Positions 48,128 through 61,099 of a stretch of 64,000 nt of DNA are shown here, one piece after another. The notes below the pieces were generated by a model. The model was given only the letters and a program-made list of their open reading frames with translations. It had not been told where the DNA came from and did no database searches. Position 1 is the stretch's first letter; every line of letters starts with the position of its first letter. Position numbers and translations under genes: made by a program. This stretch comes from Phytophthora quininea (lineage: Eukaryota; Oomycota; Peronosporomycetes; Peronosporales; Peronosporaceae), in assembly GCA_011947345.1 (NCBI GenBank), contig JAAVTG010001003.1, forward strand, positions 62,001 to 126,000. Reading direction: 5' to 3'.

Positions 48128-49161
48128 TTAAGCACTTCTCTTCTTATCCATGGCAATATTAGCAAGCGCGCCCGCCGTTTTGTTATGCACCCGTAGATGA
48201 TCCTGCCACGAGATTACGTTCACCGCTGGCGCGAGTCGTCGGCATCTCCAGTGCACCGATTTGAGATGTTTCGCCAGCGGGGCGTTTGCGTGGCGTGTTG
48301 GCGAATGATGACTGCACTGTCTCCAATAACATGCACCGGTATCCAGTGGTGATCTCTGCATGCCCTAGGGCCGTTCAACAAGCCAAGATTTTCGGCCAGA
48401 TTATTGGTAGTGTTATCAGCCGCATAAGACATGCTAATATACCAGCAAGGGCTCGGATCAATCAATGTTTCTCCAACGTGGACTATGATAGCACCACATC
48501 CACCAGGTCCAGGGTTTCCACGAGACCCTCCGTCAAAAAAAAGGAGGAATCGCCAGTGTTGACAATTGCCTGGGTACTCTACTTCCGGCCACGAGACGGA
48601 AAGTGCTCTGCGCATGACCGATGCTGCACGCAGTAGCGCTCGCGGTGATGAACGTGCCGCTAGGGGTAGATGAATAGTTTGGTAGCCTTGCGTGAGCCGC
48701 GCACCAAACTTGGCTCGAACGTATGCCGCGGTCACATTGTTAGAGGAGTCGAAGTGGCTCACTCTCCACCGCCAAACCGCGTGAAAATATAAAGCTGCAC
48801 CAATGCGCCAGCTGCTTGCAGCCATGTGCGCCAATGCCTCCGCTAGTAGATCTTGATCCGTTTTCGACAGTAGCGGATGTACATCCTCCTCTGCAATCTC
48901 CCAGAGTTTGGGTGGTACTTCCGGGAGCCGAAGAACAAAAATAGCCGTCTCCAGTGTCTTCGGATTCATCCCTAACGCCTTCCAACGATGGATGAAAACA
49001 TGCCGTAGAGTTGAGGCAGCAAGATATTCCCAGAAGACATGATGCATGCTTACTTGGCGCAGTCGGATGCAGCTAGAATGAGAGCATCCACAACGGTCTT
49101 GAGTCAAGTCAAAGAGTGAGAAGAATTCGTGTTTTAGGCGCAGTAGTAGTGGTTCCCCCAT
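48128..49161 (-). pseudogene. LINE RNase H domain and upstream zinc region
   Basis: Removes the RNA template from the hybrid. A Cys/His motif (DRCGCSHSSCIRLRQVSMHHVFWEC-like, about 49110-49040; the last Cys is replaced) precedes the RNase H. RNase H residues: first Asp in LLFFDGGSRGNPGPGGCGAI (about 48540-48480), Glu in NNLAENLGLLNG, Asp in VIGDSAVIIRQ (about 48300), and the final segment VHNKTAGALANIAMDK near 48150 in another frame. The frame changes near 48280. The order APE-RT-RNase H places the element near the I/Ingi-type LINE lineages. Confidence 0.85.
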
Positions 49162-49989
49162 CGCCCTAAACCAACAATTCTTCGTATGCGGCGCGATTCA
49201 AGTTGTCCCAGACCTTCAGCCGCCGCTAAACTTTGATCGCTCCATCGTTGCGTAGAGTCAACCGCGAGTTGTCGGTCCCGTCTTATAGCAGCTGCTGCGA
49301 TTATATTCTTGTAGTGTTGCCGCGGTTGAGACCAGCGCCTATTGCCAACCCACAGACACACCATCCTGCAAACACCCGGGTGAGGGTGTACGTATTGAAC
49401 TTGCGCGTCTGGTCGCACTGCTGTCGTCAATGCTTTTACCAGCTCTGTGTAGCTGTGGACAGGTTGGCGATGGATTACATCACGAACTCCCGCTTCCACC
49501 CGTATACAGCGCTTAGTATCGTTCTCCAGTACCACTATCGTGGGCTGATCATGCGGTGAGGCAATGTATCGAAGCTCCGCGCTGTTTCGGTATGGTCCTA
49601 ACAACTGGGAAAATTAACAATCAGCATCAGTGCTAGTCGTTCAAACTGTAGTTGAAAATCATCAGTAAGGTGTTCGGCCGTGCAAAGGGCTGTGTAGACC
49701 GTGCGTCCGTGCCCTTGTTGGCGCCAATGCATGATATCTCGGAGGCGATCCCCTTGTTTTGCCACCGTTCCACAAATTGATGCCGGTGTCAAATAATTCC
49801 ATTTTCTTGATAAAGTCGTAGTTCTGTCATGTACGCGTATGGGATCCATTCGGTGCAGTATTCTCCATAGTGTCCGGTCAAGGCAGCTATCACCTTCTTT
49901 CGAGTTTCCCCAGCAGTCGAGTACCATCTACATAGAGTATCCGACCATTCCACCTCATATTGACATACTTAGTGAGTTGGAAAAGTGCC

Positions 49990-51879
49990 ATCACTCATTG
50001 GCGTATGCGAAAACGAGTACTTGTGCCGCTGTGATGAATGACGAGCATCCTTCTCGTGGCCCACATTGTTCTGCCGGGTCGCAAGCCTCGTGGGTTCCGT
50101 GCTTCTCCGTTTGGCAAGATGAAAACTGGAGGTCGCCTCCGGTTGAGAGCCATCATGATGTCGCCCACTACGTGCTGCTGCGTTGTACCCGTGAGTGCCC
50201 AATTCGTCACTGCCACCGCCGCCATCGCCATCAACTCTGTCCTCAAGTCTGGTATCGCAAGTCCTCCTAATGTGCGCGGAAGTGAGGCAAGGTCCGCGTT
50301 CAACCAGGCTCGCCCACCGTCGAGAAGTTCTATAAAGCAAGAGTGCCAAATAAAGTTTTTGATCTTGCGAGTGAGTCGCTGCACCGTTTGCGACGTTGGC
50401 CAGGCATGGCGTCTAATGTACAGCAGCTTAGGGATAACGATAGCCGTTGCGCTGGCGCTCCGCTGATCAACCGTAGTAGTTTTTTGCGATGCGAGCCTGA
50501 GGCGCGTGGTGGGTTGCTTTTCAGCAATGGTCCATGTGACTTGCGGTTGTTGTCTGCTGCCCACGTGAATGCCCAGGTAGCGGCTGGTATCACCATGCTC
50601 CTGGTATCACCATGCTCCTGGTATTCCAGAGGTTCTGGTAATGAGGAGGTTGGAGGAGGCCTCTCAGGGTGCAACGCTATAACTATTGTTTTCTTCTCAT
50701 TTAATCAAAGTCCAGACGCGCGTCCAAACTCCAGAGCAATACTTAGCAGAACAGAGACATATTTCGGAGAGGCGAGATATGCAGCAGTATCATCAGCATA
50801 TCCAGCCACCCTCACTTCGAATTCTCCTGCACTACTCCTAATTTTCACCCCTCGCAAGCTTTGGGTGTTGAGAAGTTTCCGATAAAAGGATCGAGTGCCA
50901 GGATGAAGAGCAGGGGTGCCAAAGGGCATCCTTGGTGGATGCCGCTGGTGACTTCCACCAGTCTGGACCGTTCTCCATTTGCCAACAACCGCACCTTAGT
51001 ACCTGGTTATTTTCACGGCGGTTAGCTGTTGAAAATAGCTTTTCGGGATAAGAAGGAGAAACCAACGAAGGACACGTCGTAGGAGTAGCGTTAGTTTCAT
51101 ATTTGTTCTCGAGAGCTCGTCGTCTAACCCTCCACGCCACACCCTGGCATCGGAGGTGCCGCTGCAATGAAGTTGTTTTCTGTGCCGACATCGGCACAAG
51201 CCCCAACTTTGACGACAAGAGACCGAAAATCATGCATGAACTCCATCACACGTATGAATTTTGGTGGGTAGTCCTGTCTTTTTAGTACACGGATCATGTA
51301 CTGGCGGTCTAGTGAATCATAGACCTTCTGAAAGTCAAGTAGAAGAACCTGAGCGTCTTGTTGATCGTCGTCAAGTCCTACCACCGCTTGAGTCGCGTTA
51401 TATAAGTCCAATGTGTCATGGATAGTGCGACCCGGCACGAACCCGTTTTGATTCCCATGCACTTGGTCTCCAAGTGTCCTGGTGATCCTGGTGGAGAGAA
51501 TTCGCATTATCAGTTTGCAGTCTGTGTTGAGCAGAGCTAACGGCCGGTAATTGAGAGGGTCTGCTGCGTCACCAGCTTTATGGAGGAAAAACACATTCGC
51601 GTCCAAAAACAATTTCGGGAAAACTCCATTTTCAAACCAAAGATCAAATAGCCTCCACGAAATAGGCACCAACTGCTCTCCATAGGCACGATACCAGTCA
51701 TTACAAAGTCTATCCGGCCCTGATGCTTTACCCCGCTCGCAGTCAGAGAGGGCCCGATGCACGTCAGCTTCCGCGATGTTCGCGTCAACGTCGTCCTGCG
51801 ATAAATTGCTAGATCCATCGCTACTAAGCCAACCCACGACCCCATCGATGTTGGCTTTTGCAGCTGATGGTTGCTGCAA
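49990..51879 (-). pseudogene. LINE reverse transcriptase domain
   Basis: Seen in order on the minus strand: GKASGPDRLCNDWYRAYG; FLHKAGDAADPLNYRPLALLN; GNQNGFVPGRTIHDTLDLY; LLLDFQKVYDSLDRQYM, where the usual K-A-Y-D is K-V-Y-D; then, after a frame change near 51125, [19 protein letters not shown] (about 50960-50905) and the active site GYADDTAAYLA (about 50800). The thumb and connection region continue to about 49990 with frame changes. At 50585-50618 a 17-bp tandem duplication shifts the frame. Active-site Asp residues are intact; the frame breaks are what inactivate it. Confidence 0.85.
50585..50618. repeat. 17-bp tandem duplication in the LINE
   Basis: TGGTATCACCATGCTCC is repeated head to tail inside the RT region; because 17 is not a multiple of three, it shifts the reading frame. 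Confidence 0.9.
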
Positions 51880-51899
51880 TATCGGTGTCCACGCATCTG

Positions 51900-53130
51900 C
51901 TAGTGTGTCTGGTTTTTGTGGACACCACGCTCTCCGTAGCCGTTAGTTGCATTTGAGGCGGGGTACTCTATTGTCTCCAATTTTCCTGAGACTCTGCGAT
52001 AAAACTCTTTGATAGTCTTGCCCTCCCAGTGGGTATTTGCTGCAAAACGTTTTTGTTGATGTAGTAGTGTCATGTCACGTTTGCAGTCCACAACGGCATT
52101 CTGCAATCGAGCACGTAGGGTTGCGCTCTCCACGTCGGTCAGAGTCAAGCTTTCCAATGATGCAGTGATGCTTTCCACAGAAGGGGCAACCGGGGCATTA
52201 ATTCGCCTTTGTTGTTGAACAAGCCGACTTAAACGCTGCTTATATGTTGATCTCAGCCTCCGACGTTGGTGTCGCACCGTACTCAAAGTTTCTTTCACAA
52301 TATCCTTCTTCAAGTCATCCCAACAGCCTGTTGCCTCAGCCGCAGTCGCTGTTGGCCCCGAGATACACTCTAAGAATGCTTCTAGCGTAGCTCGTGTGTA
52401 ATTATCAACATGTTCGACTGCAAAATCCGGGACAGGATAAACTCTGGTGGGCTTCTTGATTCGTACCGTGTCGGTGGGGGATTGGAGGTGCAATTTGACT
52501 CCAGTATGGTCAACCCGTGTTGCTTGGTCAACTAGCCCCACACCCGCCACACACGCTTTCGCCATCGGTGACACATACCAGCGATCCACCCGCCCCGAGA
52601 CCTCTGTTCCATCGACCCCATAGCAATATGTGTGTGTTGTCTGATGATGTTGACTGAGCACTCTGTCCGAGCGGTCTTCCCGTCGCGGTCCAATTACCGC
52701 GTCTGCGAGCCTCCATAGATCCAGCAGCTCTCGGAGCGCCGGCGAGTCATGGTTCGTTCTGCTTTGGTAGCTTCTATCAGCCTGTTCATCCAGGGTGCAG
52801 TTGAAATCGCCTCCGACAGCGATCAGATGTCCCGGAGGTAGCTCAATCTCTGACAATTTGCTGAAGAAAGATTCACGCGGTGCACGTAGATGTGGAGCAT
52901 ACATATTAATAACTAGGAGCTGCTCCCCTTGCATGTTACCAGCGACCGCCATGAAATGCGGGCTCCAGTGCTCTTCGAGCGCAGGCCTAACATCGATAAA
53001 GTCCCCGTAGGGATCCACCAGAATTGCAACACCCGCTTTGGAGTCTTTCGCCGGTGACCAAAATGACCGCTGGATTGCTCCCCTGCCCTTGCGAAAGCCC
53101 CATAATGAGAATTGATTTTGCTAGCACTTT
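51900..53130 (-). pseudogene. LINE APE endonuclease domain
   Basis: Cuts target DNA to prime reverse transcription. Seen on the minus strand: MYAPHLRAPRESFFSKL; VGGDFNCTLDEQADRS with the GDFN motif; GPRREDRSDRVLSQH; the GRVDRWYVSP motif equivalent to the S/G-R-I-D-R motif; and VDHTGVKLHL with the D-H pair. An in-frame extension (FRKGRGAIQRSFWSPAKDSK) continues upstream of the ATG at 53018 to about 53130, where similarity stops. The first catalytic Glu region is therefore missing. A linker rich in Arg and Gln follows (52330-51950). The frame ends at 51900 and the RT continues in another frame. Confidence 0.85.
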
Positions 53131-55995
53131 CTACGGTTCCTCTTTGCGAAGAGTTATGAAGCATATACGAATCTTATCTAGCTAAAATGTTCAGGTTGGT
53201 ATTAATGGAGTCCCTAGTGCTTACATAGAGAAGAACAATAGTTGTGCGCTATCTATATAGGCGAAAAACTAGTGTTACCTTGTAGTGTGATCTGGATCAT
53301 GATCGAGCAGATGGTACGGGAGTGCCCCAGGTTTCTGGTGGTCCGTAGACGCAGCAATGCTCAGTCAAGTATTGATGTAGCCGAAATAATTATTGTTGTG
53401 AGATACTGTTCCTCACGGTTGGTGCCGATCCAGTGGAGTTTGCCGCAAGGTTTTAGGCTGAAAGATTTTGTCCTAGAGAGTGCGTCACTGCGGCAGTTGG
53501 GTAGTTCAAAAGGTGAGAAAAGTGGAGAGAACATCTTGATGGAAATTGAGCTAAGCTGTAGAGAGATTGTTAGAGCTCACTTCACAAAATACACAAAGCA
53601 GCACAAGCTGCATTTCCTCACCAAGTTCGTGTGCTCCACGTGTCCTGTTGCAGGTACAAACGCTGACTAACAACTACAGATTACAAGTGTTATGAATAAC
53701 GTAAGTTACGGCAGAGCATACCTAAATGATGACGTGAGCAAGCGCAATATTTCCTGGTTGTGCTAATCGGAGACATCAACAGCCTAAGCGTTCTTATAGA
53801 AAAAATGTTTTTAATCGAAAGCTCTAAAATGAACAACCCTTTTGCAATGGTGTCTAATATTTAGCAAAGTCAGTTGAACTTTCCCACAATTAGGATCTGT
53901 AAAGCACAAAATAGTTCATTGGAGTGATTTTGTTAGAATGTTGTGCGCTTCCGCAGTATATTTTCTTAATGGACGATGGTGATCTCATTCAGCATTCGTC
54001 TGAACAAGCCGATAGAAGATCTGCCCGAGCAGAACGGCATCATTCGTTCCCCATGGTTTTCCTTCGTGTCTACATTTCAAATACAGCCTACCAGAATACT
54101 CCACTCACTCCAAACAACACCCTCCTTCGAGAATTTGGAGAAATCGGTGTCGACCTCGACCAAGCTGTCGATATTTCATCTTGAAGTTCTATCAATTTCC
54201 AACACAAAACCGTGCGTGACGCTATTGGGACGATTGGTCCCAACAACGTAGATGCCATTGTCTAGGAAGTGCTGATTGTAGAGTCGAATGGGTCTGCTGG
54301 TTTTGGCAATTATTGCGGAAGATGTCAACATATAGTTGAAGGCGCTGCTGTTTCTTCCTTGCGAAGGCCATAAACTCTTCTATTATTTTTCCATCCCTGT
54401 TGCTCTTTTAAACCTTCATCGCGTCGGAAATTATTCATGAATTTTGGTTCCAAGAGTTAGTTGCGATTGGCATTCATCGACGCCGCCAAACGAAAAGCAC
54501 GATCAAAACGCTTTGCACCATCGGTATAAAGAACAGGACATCTGGTTAAGTAATTCGAGAAGTTAAGTGGACATTGGTCCTTCCAGGTATCACTACAATC
54601 CGTTCCAATCTGCATCTCGGTAAAAAAATTGCATGCGACGCATCAGACAAAACTGCCACAGGGATATCATAGGAATATCGAGAATTTTCTTGGACTGGCT
54701 GAAGGCTCGATAATGTCTACTATAATACCGCAGCGAGCTATGTGCAGCGCTATTGCTTCCTTTTAGTCAAGCAATACCTGACCCATTAACAACGTAAATT
54801 GTATTCAGATAAAAGTTTTGACTATAGAAAGAAGAGTACTTATGAATTATTTGTAAATTCTTGTTAAAGGTTATTGAGGTCTGTAAATATCGATGCTTGT
54901 TAAACCACAATTATTGGTGGCATGGACCAGATTTGTGAAAGCTGTGGACGATGCAGCGATATTCATATTCGGATCACTAGCGGTCACGGTATAATGGACT
55001 GAGGATGCGTTTGATCAGGCATGTGAAGCCTCACCCGATAATAATGTTCCCCAGCGAGATTCAAATGGATGTACGGTCAACGCGAGTCTTTGACATTTCT
55101 GTTTTGGTTTTCACTTAAGATGCTATTTTTATCTATCCCTTTGCAATTGCCAATGTATTCCATCTAACATTAGCTCGCAAGCCAACAGTGGGCTTGCTAT
55201 GTTTTATGAACCAAGCTATGCGTGACGTTTCTCCACAATTGCAAGTAATATCGACTTCTAATAACAGTATACAAAGATTTATATTTCGTTATCCAGCATA
55301 CTGAAAATGATGCCAAATGAGTCGTCATTGGAGGCTTAATTATCATAGGTCACTATTCCAGATTTATGGCAAATCTGGATCAGATGGGTTTTCTTCGTAT
55401 TTGTCACAGACACTCACAGGATGGATGGACGGAGCAAGTTCTCAACAGCGACCCCGAGAGCCGGACGACGTTCGACATCAGCAATACCAACGGCCCAACT
55501 CGCAACTACAATGAATACGAGTCTCTGTTTGAAGACAAAGGTATCTTCTACGCCGACCTCTTTCTTCGGCGATTCAACATTTACAGCAACGGCAAAAGGT
55601 GCATCGATCTCCGAAGAACATGCACTACCGCTGGAATAGGTTCGTCGCTAATTCAAAAGAAACCGGATGCTTGAACCGAGAACCTCCTTGATAGGAAAGA
55701 AAGATCGCTGCCCATCGATATGACGATCAGAGTCCATTAAAAATGTAGCGCGAACTGTCTATCCTGCGCAGTGCTTCGTGGACAATGTTATCATGATGTT
55801 TTCAAAACTCCCCATAAAAGCATTCACAGACGGCATTAGCAACAATAGTCTCTTTAACTCTACGCAGCAGGTATCAGAATGATGTCAGGGTCGCCCACAC
55901 AGCGCGACCCGTGTCGGTAGCGACTTCCCGGGGAAAGCTTGACAGTCTTCGTCACCCAGCTAAGGAAGACTGGATACTGAGCTGTAAACTAGTTT
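53131..55995. other. gene-poor region
   Basis: Several open frames of 60-140 residues (for example 53242-53670, 53976-54251 and 55366-55674, all on +) have no recognisable motif, are not bounded by splice signals I trust, and may be old transposon debris. None is called as a gene. Confidence 0.4.
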
Positions 55996-56019
55996 CTTAT
56001 GACTCGCTACACTCCTATG

Positions 56020-56205
56020 AGTGATTATGTTTTTGTTTTTCCTTTCATTTCGTTCCTGTATGGGAGGGTGTTGAATATATTTATGGCCCACCCCGATTGG
56101 AACGACATCTATCTAACACTGCTAGCAAACGATGGAGATATGCACAGTATACCAGTGGCGGTGGCTAACGTCCACAAGGAAGCTGGTGACAATATGAGGT
56201 TTTAA
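56020..56205 (+). pseudogene. MULE-like transposase remnant (right-reading)
   Basis: Frame with FLYGRVLNIFMAHPDWNDIY, then GDMHSIPVAVANVHKEA. The pattern (a hydrophobic strand, then a short insert, then G..IPVAVA.V..E) resembles the DDE core of Mutator-like transposases. It ends after about 60 codons. It matches the inverted copy at 57470-57650 at the DNA level. Confidence 0.4.
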
Positions 56206-57333
56206 AATCGAGGGACAGGGTGGAGTCTCTGTTATTCACATCATGCGTGAAGAAAATACGTCGAGAAATCATGTGTCTCTTCAATACGCTAACACACCTA
56301 GGTTAATCAACTTGGTTTGTGTATAGTTGCTTACTATGTAACAGTTCGATGAACTTTGCTAACAGCTTATTCACCTTGACTTCGGATCGGATACATTCAT
56401 TAACATGCTTGCACAACAAGCAACTTCTGAGAAATTGAGCTATCATTGGCTTCAAACACGATATTACAAAGCACCCACAGCGAAAAACATTGTATAGGTT
56501 CTATGATAGCCCTGCGGACCACAGTGTGGGACCGAACTTTGAAGATACTGAAAGCAAACGTCGAGAGGAATAGTGAGTTCTTGACGTACGAGCAGTTTGA
56601 TCGTACTCCATCACTTCCGTCATCCCCCACGCTCCGAACCTCTCATGTCAGTGAGTTTTCCAACTATCCAATAACTGGTGGCCTGACGCTTTCCATAGTT
56701 ATACACAAATAACGGTTAAATAGGTCGAACAAAGTATATTCATTCTCCTTACTGCGAACCACCACCAACTGTCTAGCACGTTTCTTCTTTAAGTCGGTTA
56801 GCTCTTTGGCGTTAAAAATAATAACGATTTCATTGCTGTGTCATAAGCCGAATTCACTCAAGACAGTCTTGAGAAATTGTCATAACTCGAATGCAAAGAT
56901 TTTGAAGTGATCAGTTGACTAGCATCCGTCTCGACGTATCTCATAACATGTCGTTGTAGAGGCCCTTAACTCCGCTTATTATTCTAACACCAAATAGAGG
57001 CATCGCAGAACCTTAAGAGAAGATGTCATCATACGGTTCTATTCACTTTTTCATATGAGAGAGTGGTGCTTCCAAACACCGTCCAGCTTGTTGGGTGCAA
57101 ACAAATTACACAAGATCATACGTACTCTTCAACGTCTTTATTGTCTACTAACTTGGTAAGAGGGACGGGAACCGAGTTTTTATCCGTGAAATGTTGTCTG
57201 AGTACGTTTTTTAAGTGGAGTAGTTTTTAAGACTGAAAAGTTCGTTATTCGCGTTGGTCTAGTAATGTTTTAGTGACTTGAATATATCCTTTGTATTAGA
57301 TCACAAGTGTAGAGAGCAAAACATTAGGTGAAT

Positions 57334-57873
57334 TTATATTCCCACGCGAGAGAGAAGCTCTGACGTACCATATATATTTTTCCCGCCATCTGTAAAACTT
57401 GGACTATCGTGTAGTTGAATACTGCCAGCAACACAATTACTAAAACAGCAAGCAAAGCTGTCGACAGATTCCTTGTGTACATAAGCCACTGCCACTGGTA
57501 TACCGTGCATATCTCCATAGTTTGTTAGCACTGTTAGATTGATGCCGTTGCAATCGGGGTGAGCCATTGATGCGGCACCGACCTCCCATACAGGAACCAA
57601 ATCCGAAAAAGGAAGAAAAAACTTCCTTCATAATCAAGTTTCAGAGTCGTTTGTGATCCCTCGTTCGTCATAGCAAATTGCCCTAACAACAATAGACAGA
57701 AAGCAATATTCCGCAAGAGCATCACTCCGAAATTGACGTTTGCTATCCACCACTGACCGATACAGCATTGCTTGCTTATTCCTCGATTCAATACCACCTA
57801 CAGTCAACAAACTGCATTCATCCCGTTTCTTTGACGTCGGCTTGCCCTCGACATTTGCAGCAATAAGCCACAA
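57334..57873 (-). pseudogene. MULE-like transposase remnant (left-reading)
   Basis: Minus-strand frame from 57873 (MWLIAANVEGKPTSKKRDE...) to 57334, interrupted near 57634. The second half has MAHPDCNGINLTVLTNYGDM, then HGIPVAVAYVHKESVDSFAC. The GIPVAVAYV..ESVDSF stretch fits the segment after the second catalytic Asp in Mutator-like transposases; catalytic residues cannot be assigned safely. It is homologous to, and inverted relative to, 56020-56205. A degraded DNA transposon is likely. Confidence 0.4.
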
Positions 57874-59847
57874 AGCTCCGCAAGTTGACGGCGATGTCGT
57901 TTCTGTATACGTCCAGCTCGCGTATAGTTCCAGAGATTAAACTCTTTTGAGTGCAGTATTCGTTCATGTACCAGAAGGTTCTGGACTCGTGTATCTCACG
58001 CAGTAGCTTGAAGAACGTGAACGCACAGAGGATACTCAGTTATTAGACGCCCAAGGGATAAAACATTAATCGCATTATTAGAATGTGGATCTGCGACGTC
58101 TGTCCCCGCCACAACGCGACGGCATTGTTAAACGACAGGCGATGTCGTATGATATGCTCGGACATCGCTGCTTAGGAACACGCGTCAATCGCCCTGGTGG
58201 AGGTTCATGCCGGTGACCCCAGCTATCTCTGAAGTGTACGATAAAGATTTGCATCGCAGTATTCTTCCTGAAAACATGTTTCTTCCTTGAGCAGATCAAC
58301 AAACTCCGACGCGAATAACATGTCGACTCTAATTCGCTTGCTGCCGACTGGCGCAACCACTGCACGTCACAGCAATCTGCTGGGGTAATCAGTGACGTAC
58401 TCCACAACGATGCCGGAGACCCCAAAACGCAAAATCAGGTGCTTTTCAGCAGGGTATTGTTAAAAGGAACCATTCTGTACAAAGCCATCGCATGAAGAGA
58501 TGACACATTCACTGGTATCACGCAATGACAACTTACAAGCGGGTGGCTGGAGATCAAGGGGTCCAATCTTCCATGCAGATTTGTCGTTGATAAAATTTAA
58601 GAAGTTAGTATAGCGGTTCTGCTAAAATTAACGTGCCCAGACGCAGAAAGTTTAGTGGATGAACTTACTCAATAAAGTCGCAGCAAGACGTGGAATACAA
58701 AGCCGGGTTTACCCTATCTCATTACATACTCATTTATGTGTATTGATATCATACTGGTTGTATTCCTAAATTCATTCGGTGTTTATAACTATGATATGCT
58801 TTTATTGTACGTTTTTATCCTTACGAAAGTTATACTAACAAAACGAGTTTATTTAACAACGATTGTCTGTTTCAACCAGACCGAATAATGGCATTTTTCG
58901 GGGTAGCCCGGAAACTAAAAGCTCCAGTTTTGTAAATTAGCCCACAGAATGTTTATACCAGTAAATGGACGTGTTTCTAAGAGAAACGGGGGTAGTGGCA
59001 TGATCAGATCCGTTTTAGTTACTAAATTATCGTAGGTCAAACATGGCATTCTGAGCAAAGTGGCTGCGAGTTTTCTATAAACAAAGTAAAAATATCGTTC
59101 GAATGGAGTTATTTCCACATGACGTCGATGTTCTTGGGCTGCCTATACCGTATGTAGTTGTCTAAGCAGAATAATAAAATTTTATGAACAAATTACACGT
59201 CAAAAATGATAGACTAGGAGGTCGTTTTGAGGTTTTTCCTCAAGAAACTGTTTTTAGCGGGGCATTTAGAGCGCAACACTTGGATAGACATTTAACCGTT
59301 TAGGCAATATTGAAAGCCCTGTGCTTGGATGCGTATAACTAGTTTTGGCAAAGGTGCCATCATTTTAACAAAACACTTAGAGCCATACCGACAATTTGTC
59401 AACACTCTGGACTTGCCACCTCCTACATATCATGCAGTATGCAACATAAGTTGAATGGACGCTGGTTCTGCGGCAAACCTAACCCACCATGGCATGATGA
59501 GGCATCGTTAAACTGTTTCAATTCATATCTGCTTTGGTAAAATTAGTTTTCGACCTACCACGAATAATGGTCTGGTTGAGTCAGGCAATCGTTGTTAATA
59601 ACATTGCACATTTAGAAAATAATTACACAACTGTATAACAAAAACATATATAAATGATTTTTATCAATATAATTGAAGGGAAATCCTATCGAAAGTCCGA
59701 CACCACAAAATATTTTTCGTCGTAGTCCAACACGTGTTTGTGCCACCCTCAGCTGACAACAGGTCGCTGGGCGCGGCATTTGTGTTTGTACGCTCACACG
59801 AGAGGCAGCAACACGCACGACGAACAGCACAGCACTTACCTGTGATG
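57874..59847. other. gene-poor, AT-rich region
   Basis: Minus-strand pieces at 58425-58250 and about 58010-57890 read smoothly for 25-35 residues each in changing frames and may be a decayed gene of unknown type. From 58430 to 59600 I see nothing. Confidence 0.4.
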
Positions 59848-60972
59848 GCATTCGAGACAAAAGTATGCGTCTGCGAGGATCAAGCTCGTCATCACTCTGT
59901 TCTGTTCTCAGGCGCCGCCACTTTCCAGTCTGAAACTCCAGCCACAGCCTGAAGATACAGACGGAGACGCCAAACAAGACATAGAGCAAAGTCAAGCTGA
60001 ACTCACTATCGAGCAGGGCTGTATCGATCTCGGAGCACAGCGACGACGGTCACGACCGAGTCCAGGGCTGCGCATACCGCCGCCGAGACCCCAAGACGGC
60101 GCCGAGAGCTCGGTCAGCGGCCGCTTGACGTCCGACACGACCAGCAGTCGTGGTGAGGGAGAAGCGGACAGGACGCAGCCTGTGCGCTCGGTCAGCGCGA
60201 CCATGATACTGTGGTTCACGGAGATCCAGTACCTAAATGTGGTAATCTTCCTGTTCGTGACGATCGAGCACTGGCTGGTGGGCTGGAGCTCGAACGCCGG
60301 CGACTTCGTCTTCACCGCGATCGTCATCTATCTGCGTGGGCTAGTAGATATCTGCGCTAATGCCGAACGAGAAGGTGGCGAACGTTGCGGTGGGTGCGCT
60401 GTCGTGTCGGTTCAACATGTTCAACGACTACTTGCTGACGTACGCGGCCATCAAGGATGGTACATGTAGTCCCATTATGTGACAAGCTACTCATTGGCTG
60501 CTGTGATGGGTGTGCAGTTCAGTGACACCCTGGACTTTATCTCGGTCACAGCCAAGAACGTCACCAAGATCATGACGGTGTCGGGCTTCATCGAGAAGAC
60601 GTATGATTTTGTCCGGACCGCAACTGCAATTTCAGAGCGGTATTACCGGTGACTCGGGTGGTGCGTCAACTGGCCATCTAGCTTAGGTTCAATTTCTTGA
60701 GCCACTCGGAGAGATAACTGTGTAAACCTTGTCAGCCACTGGTATCCGAGCACCGACACGGGATGATCGTAAAACTTGCTAAATCACGACAACGAGACTC
60801 AGCATCGAGTGATATGCAGAGCGTACTCCGCTGTTGCATATCAGCAGCTTGTCGGACACTGTGGACACGGTGCTGGAAGACCGAAGAGCTGTGGCCGCTG
60901 TCCTTTACCTACTAGGACTCAATCAAGCATTTGCAGAAGCATTGCGTTCAGCGAGTCCTAATAATGTTTAGT
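59848..60972 (+). CDS. unrecognised multi-exon membrane protein gene
   Basis: Pieces that look coding line up on the + strand. First is a Gln/Glu/Asp-rich then Arg/Pro/Ser-rich N-terminal region (about 59930-60195). A hydrophobic block with at least one membrane helix follows: MILWFTEIQYLNVVIFLFVT and VFTAIVIYL (60200-60345). Next is a segment MPNEKVANVAVGALSCRFNM ending at a GTACAT donor (60460), then an exon FSDTLDFISVTAKNVTKIMT after a CAG acceptor (ends 60518). The last is a stretch with SLSDTVDTVLEDRRAVAAVL, then LNQAFAEALRS, ending in TAG (about 60972). Splice phases do not all agree, so there are frame breaks or misplaced junctions near 60360, 60460 and 60600. I do not recognise the protein. 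The ATG at 60200 or one near 59848 could be the start. Confidence 0.4.
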
Positions 60973-61099
60973 TAGCCAAAAGCGTTCAATCAACTGGATC
61001 GTGTTGGTATATATGTTGTAAGTACCTACACACTAAAGTCCTTACGCTCTGCTTCGGTTTTCACCGCTAGGGATGTCACAGTGGGAACGGTATTGTAGT

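Larger units (their letters stand above)
48110..53130 (-). mobile_element. LINE with RNase H, 5'-truncated
   Basis: A second non-LTR retrotransposon on the minus strand, a different lineage from the one at 5.5-14.7 kb: it carries an RNase H after the RT and has an APE endonuclease of another type. It begins inside the APE domain (about 53130) with no ORF1, the usual result of incomplete reverse transcription. The 3' end lies near 48110, after the RNase H stop at 48130-48128; no poly(A) tail or target duplication was recognised. Multiple frame breaks and a 17-bp internal duplication show that it is inactive. Confidence 0.85.

Noticed and set aside
59612..59995. 127-residue minus-strand ORF with a hydrophobic start
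   Set aside because: Overlaps the + strand blocks of the putative membrane protein gene, whose composition and splice-like borders are more convincing.
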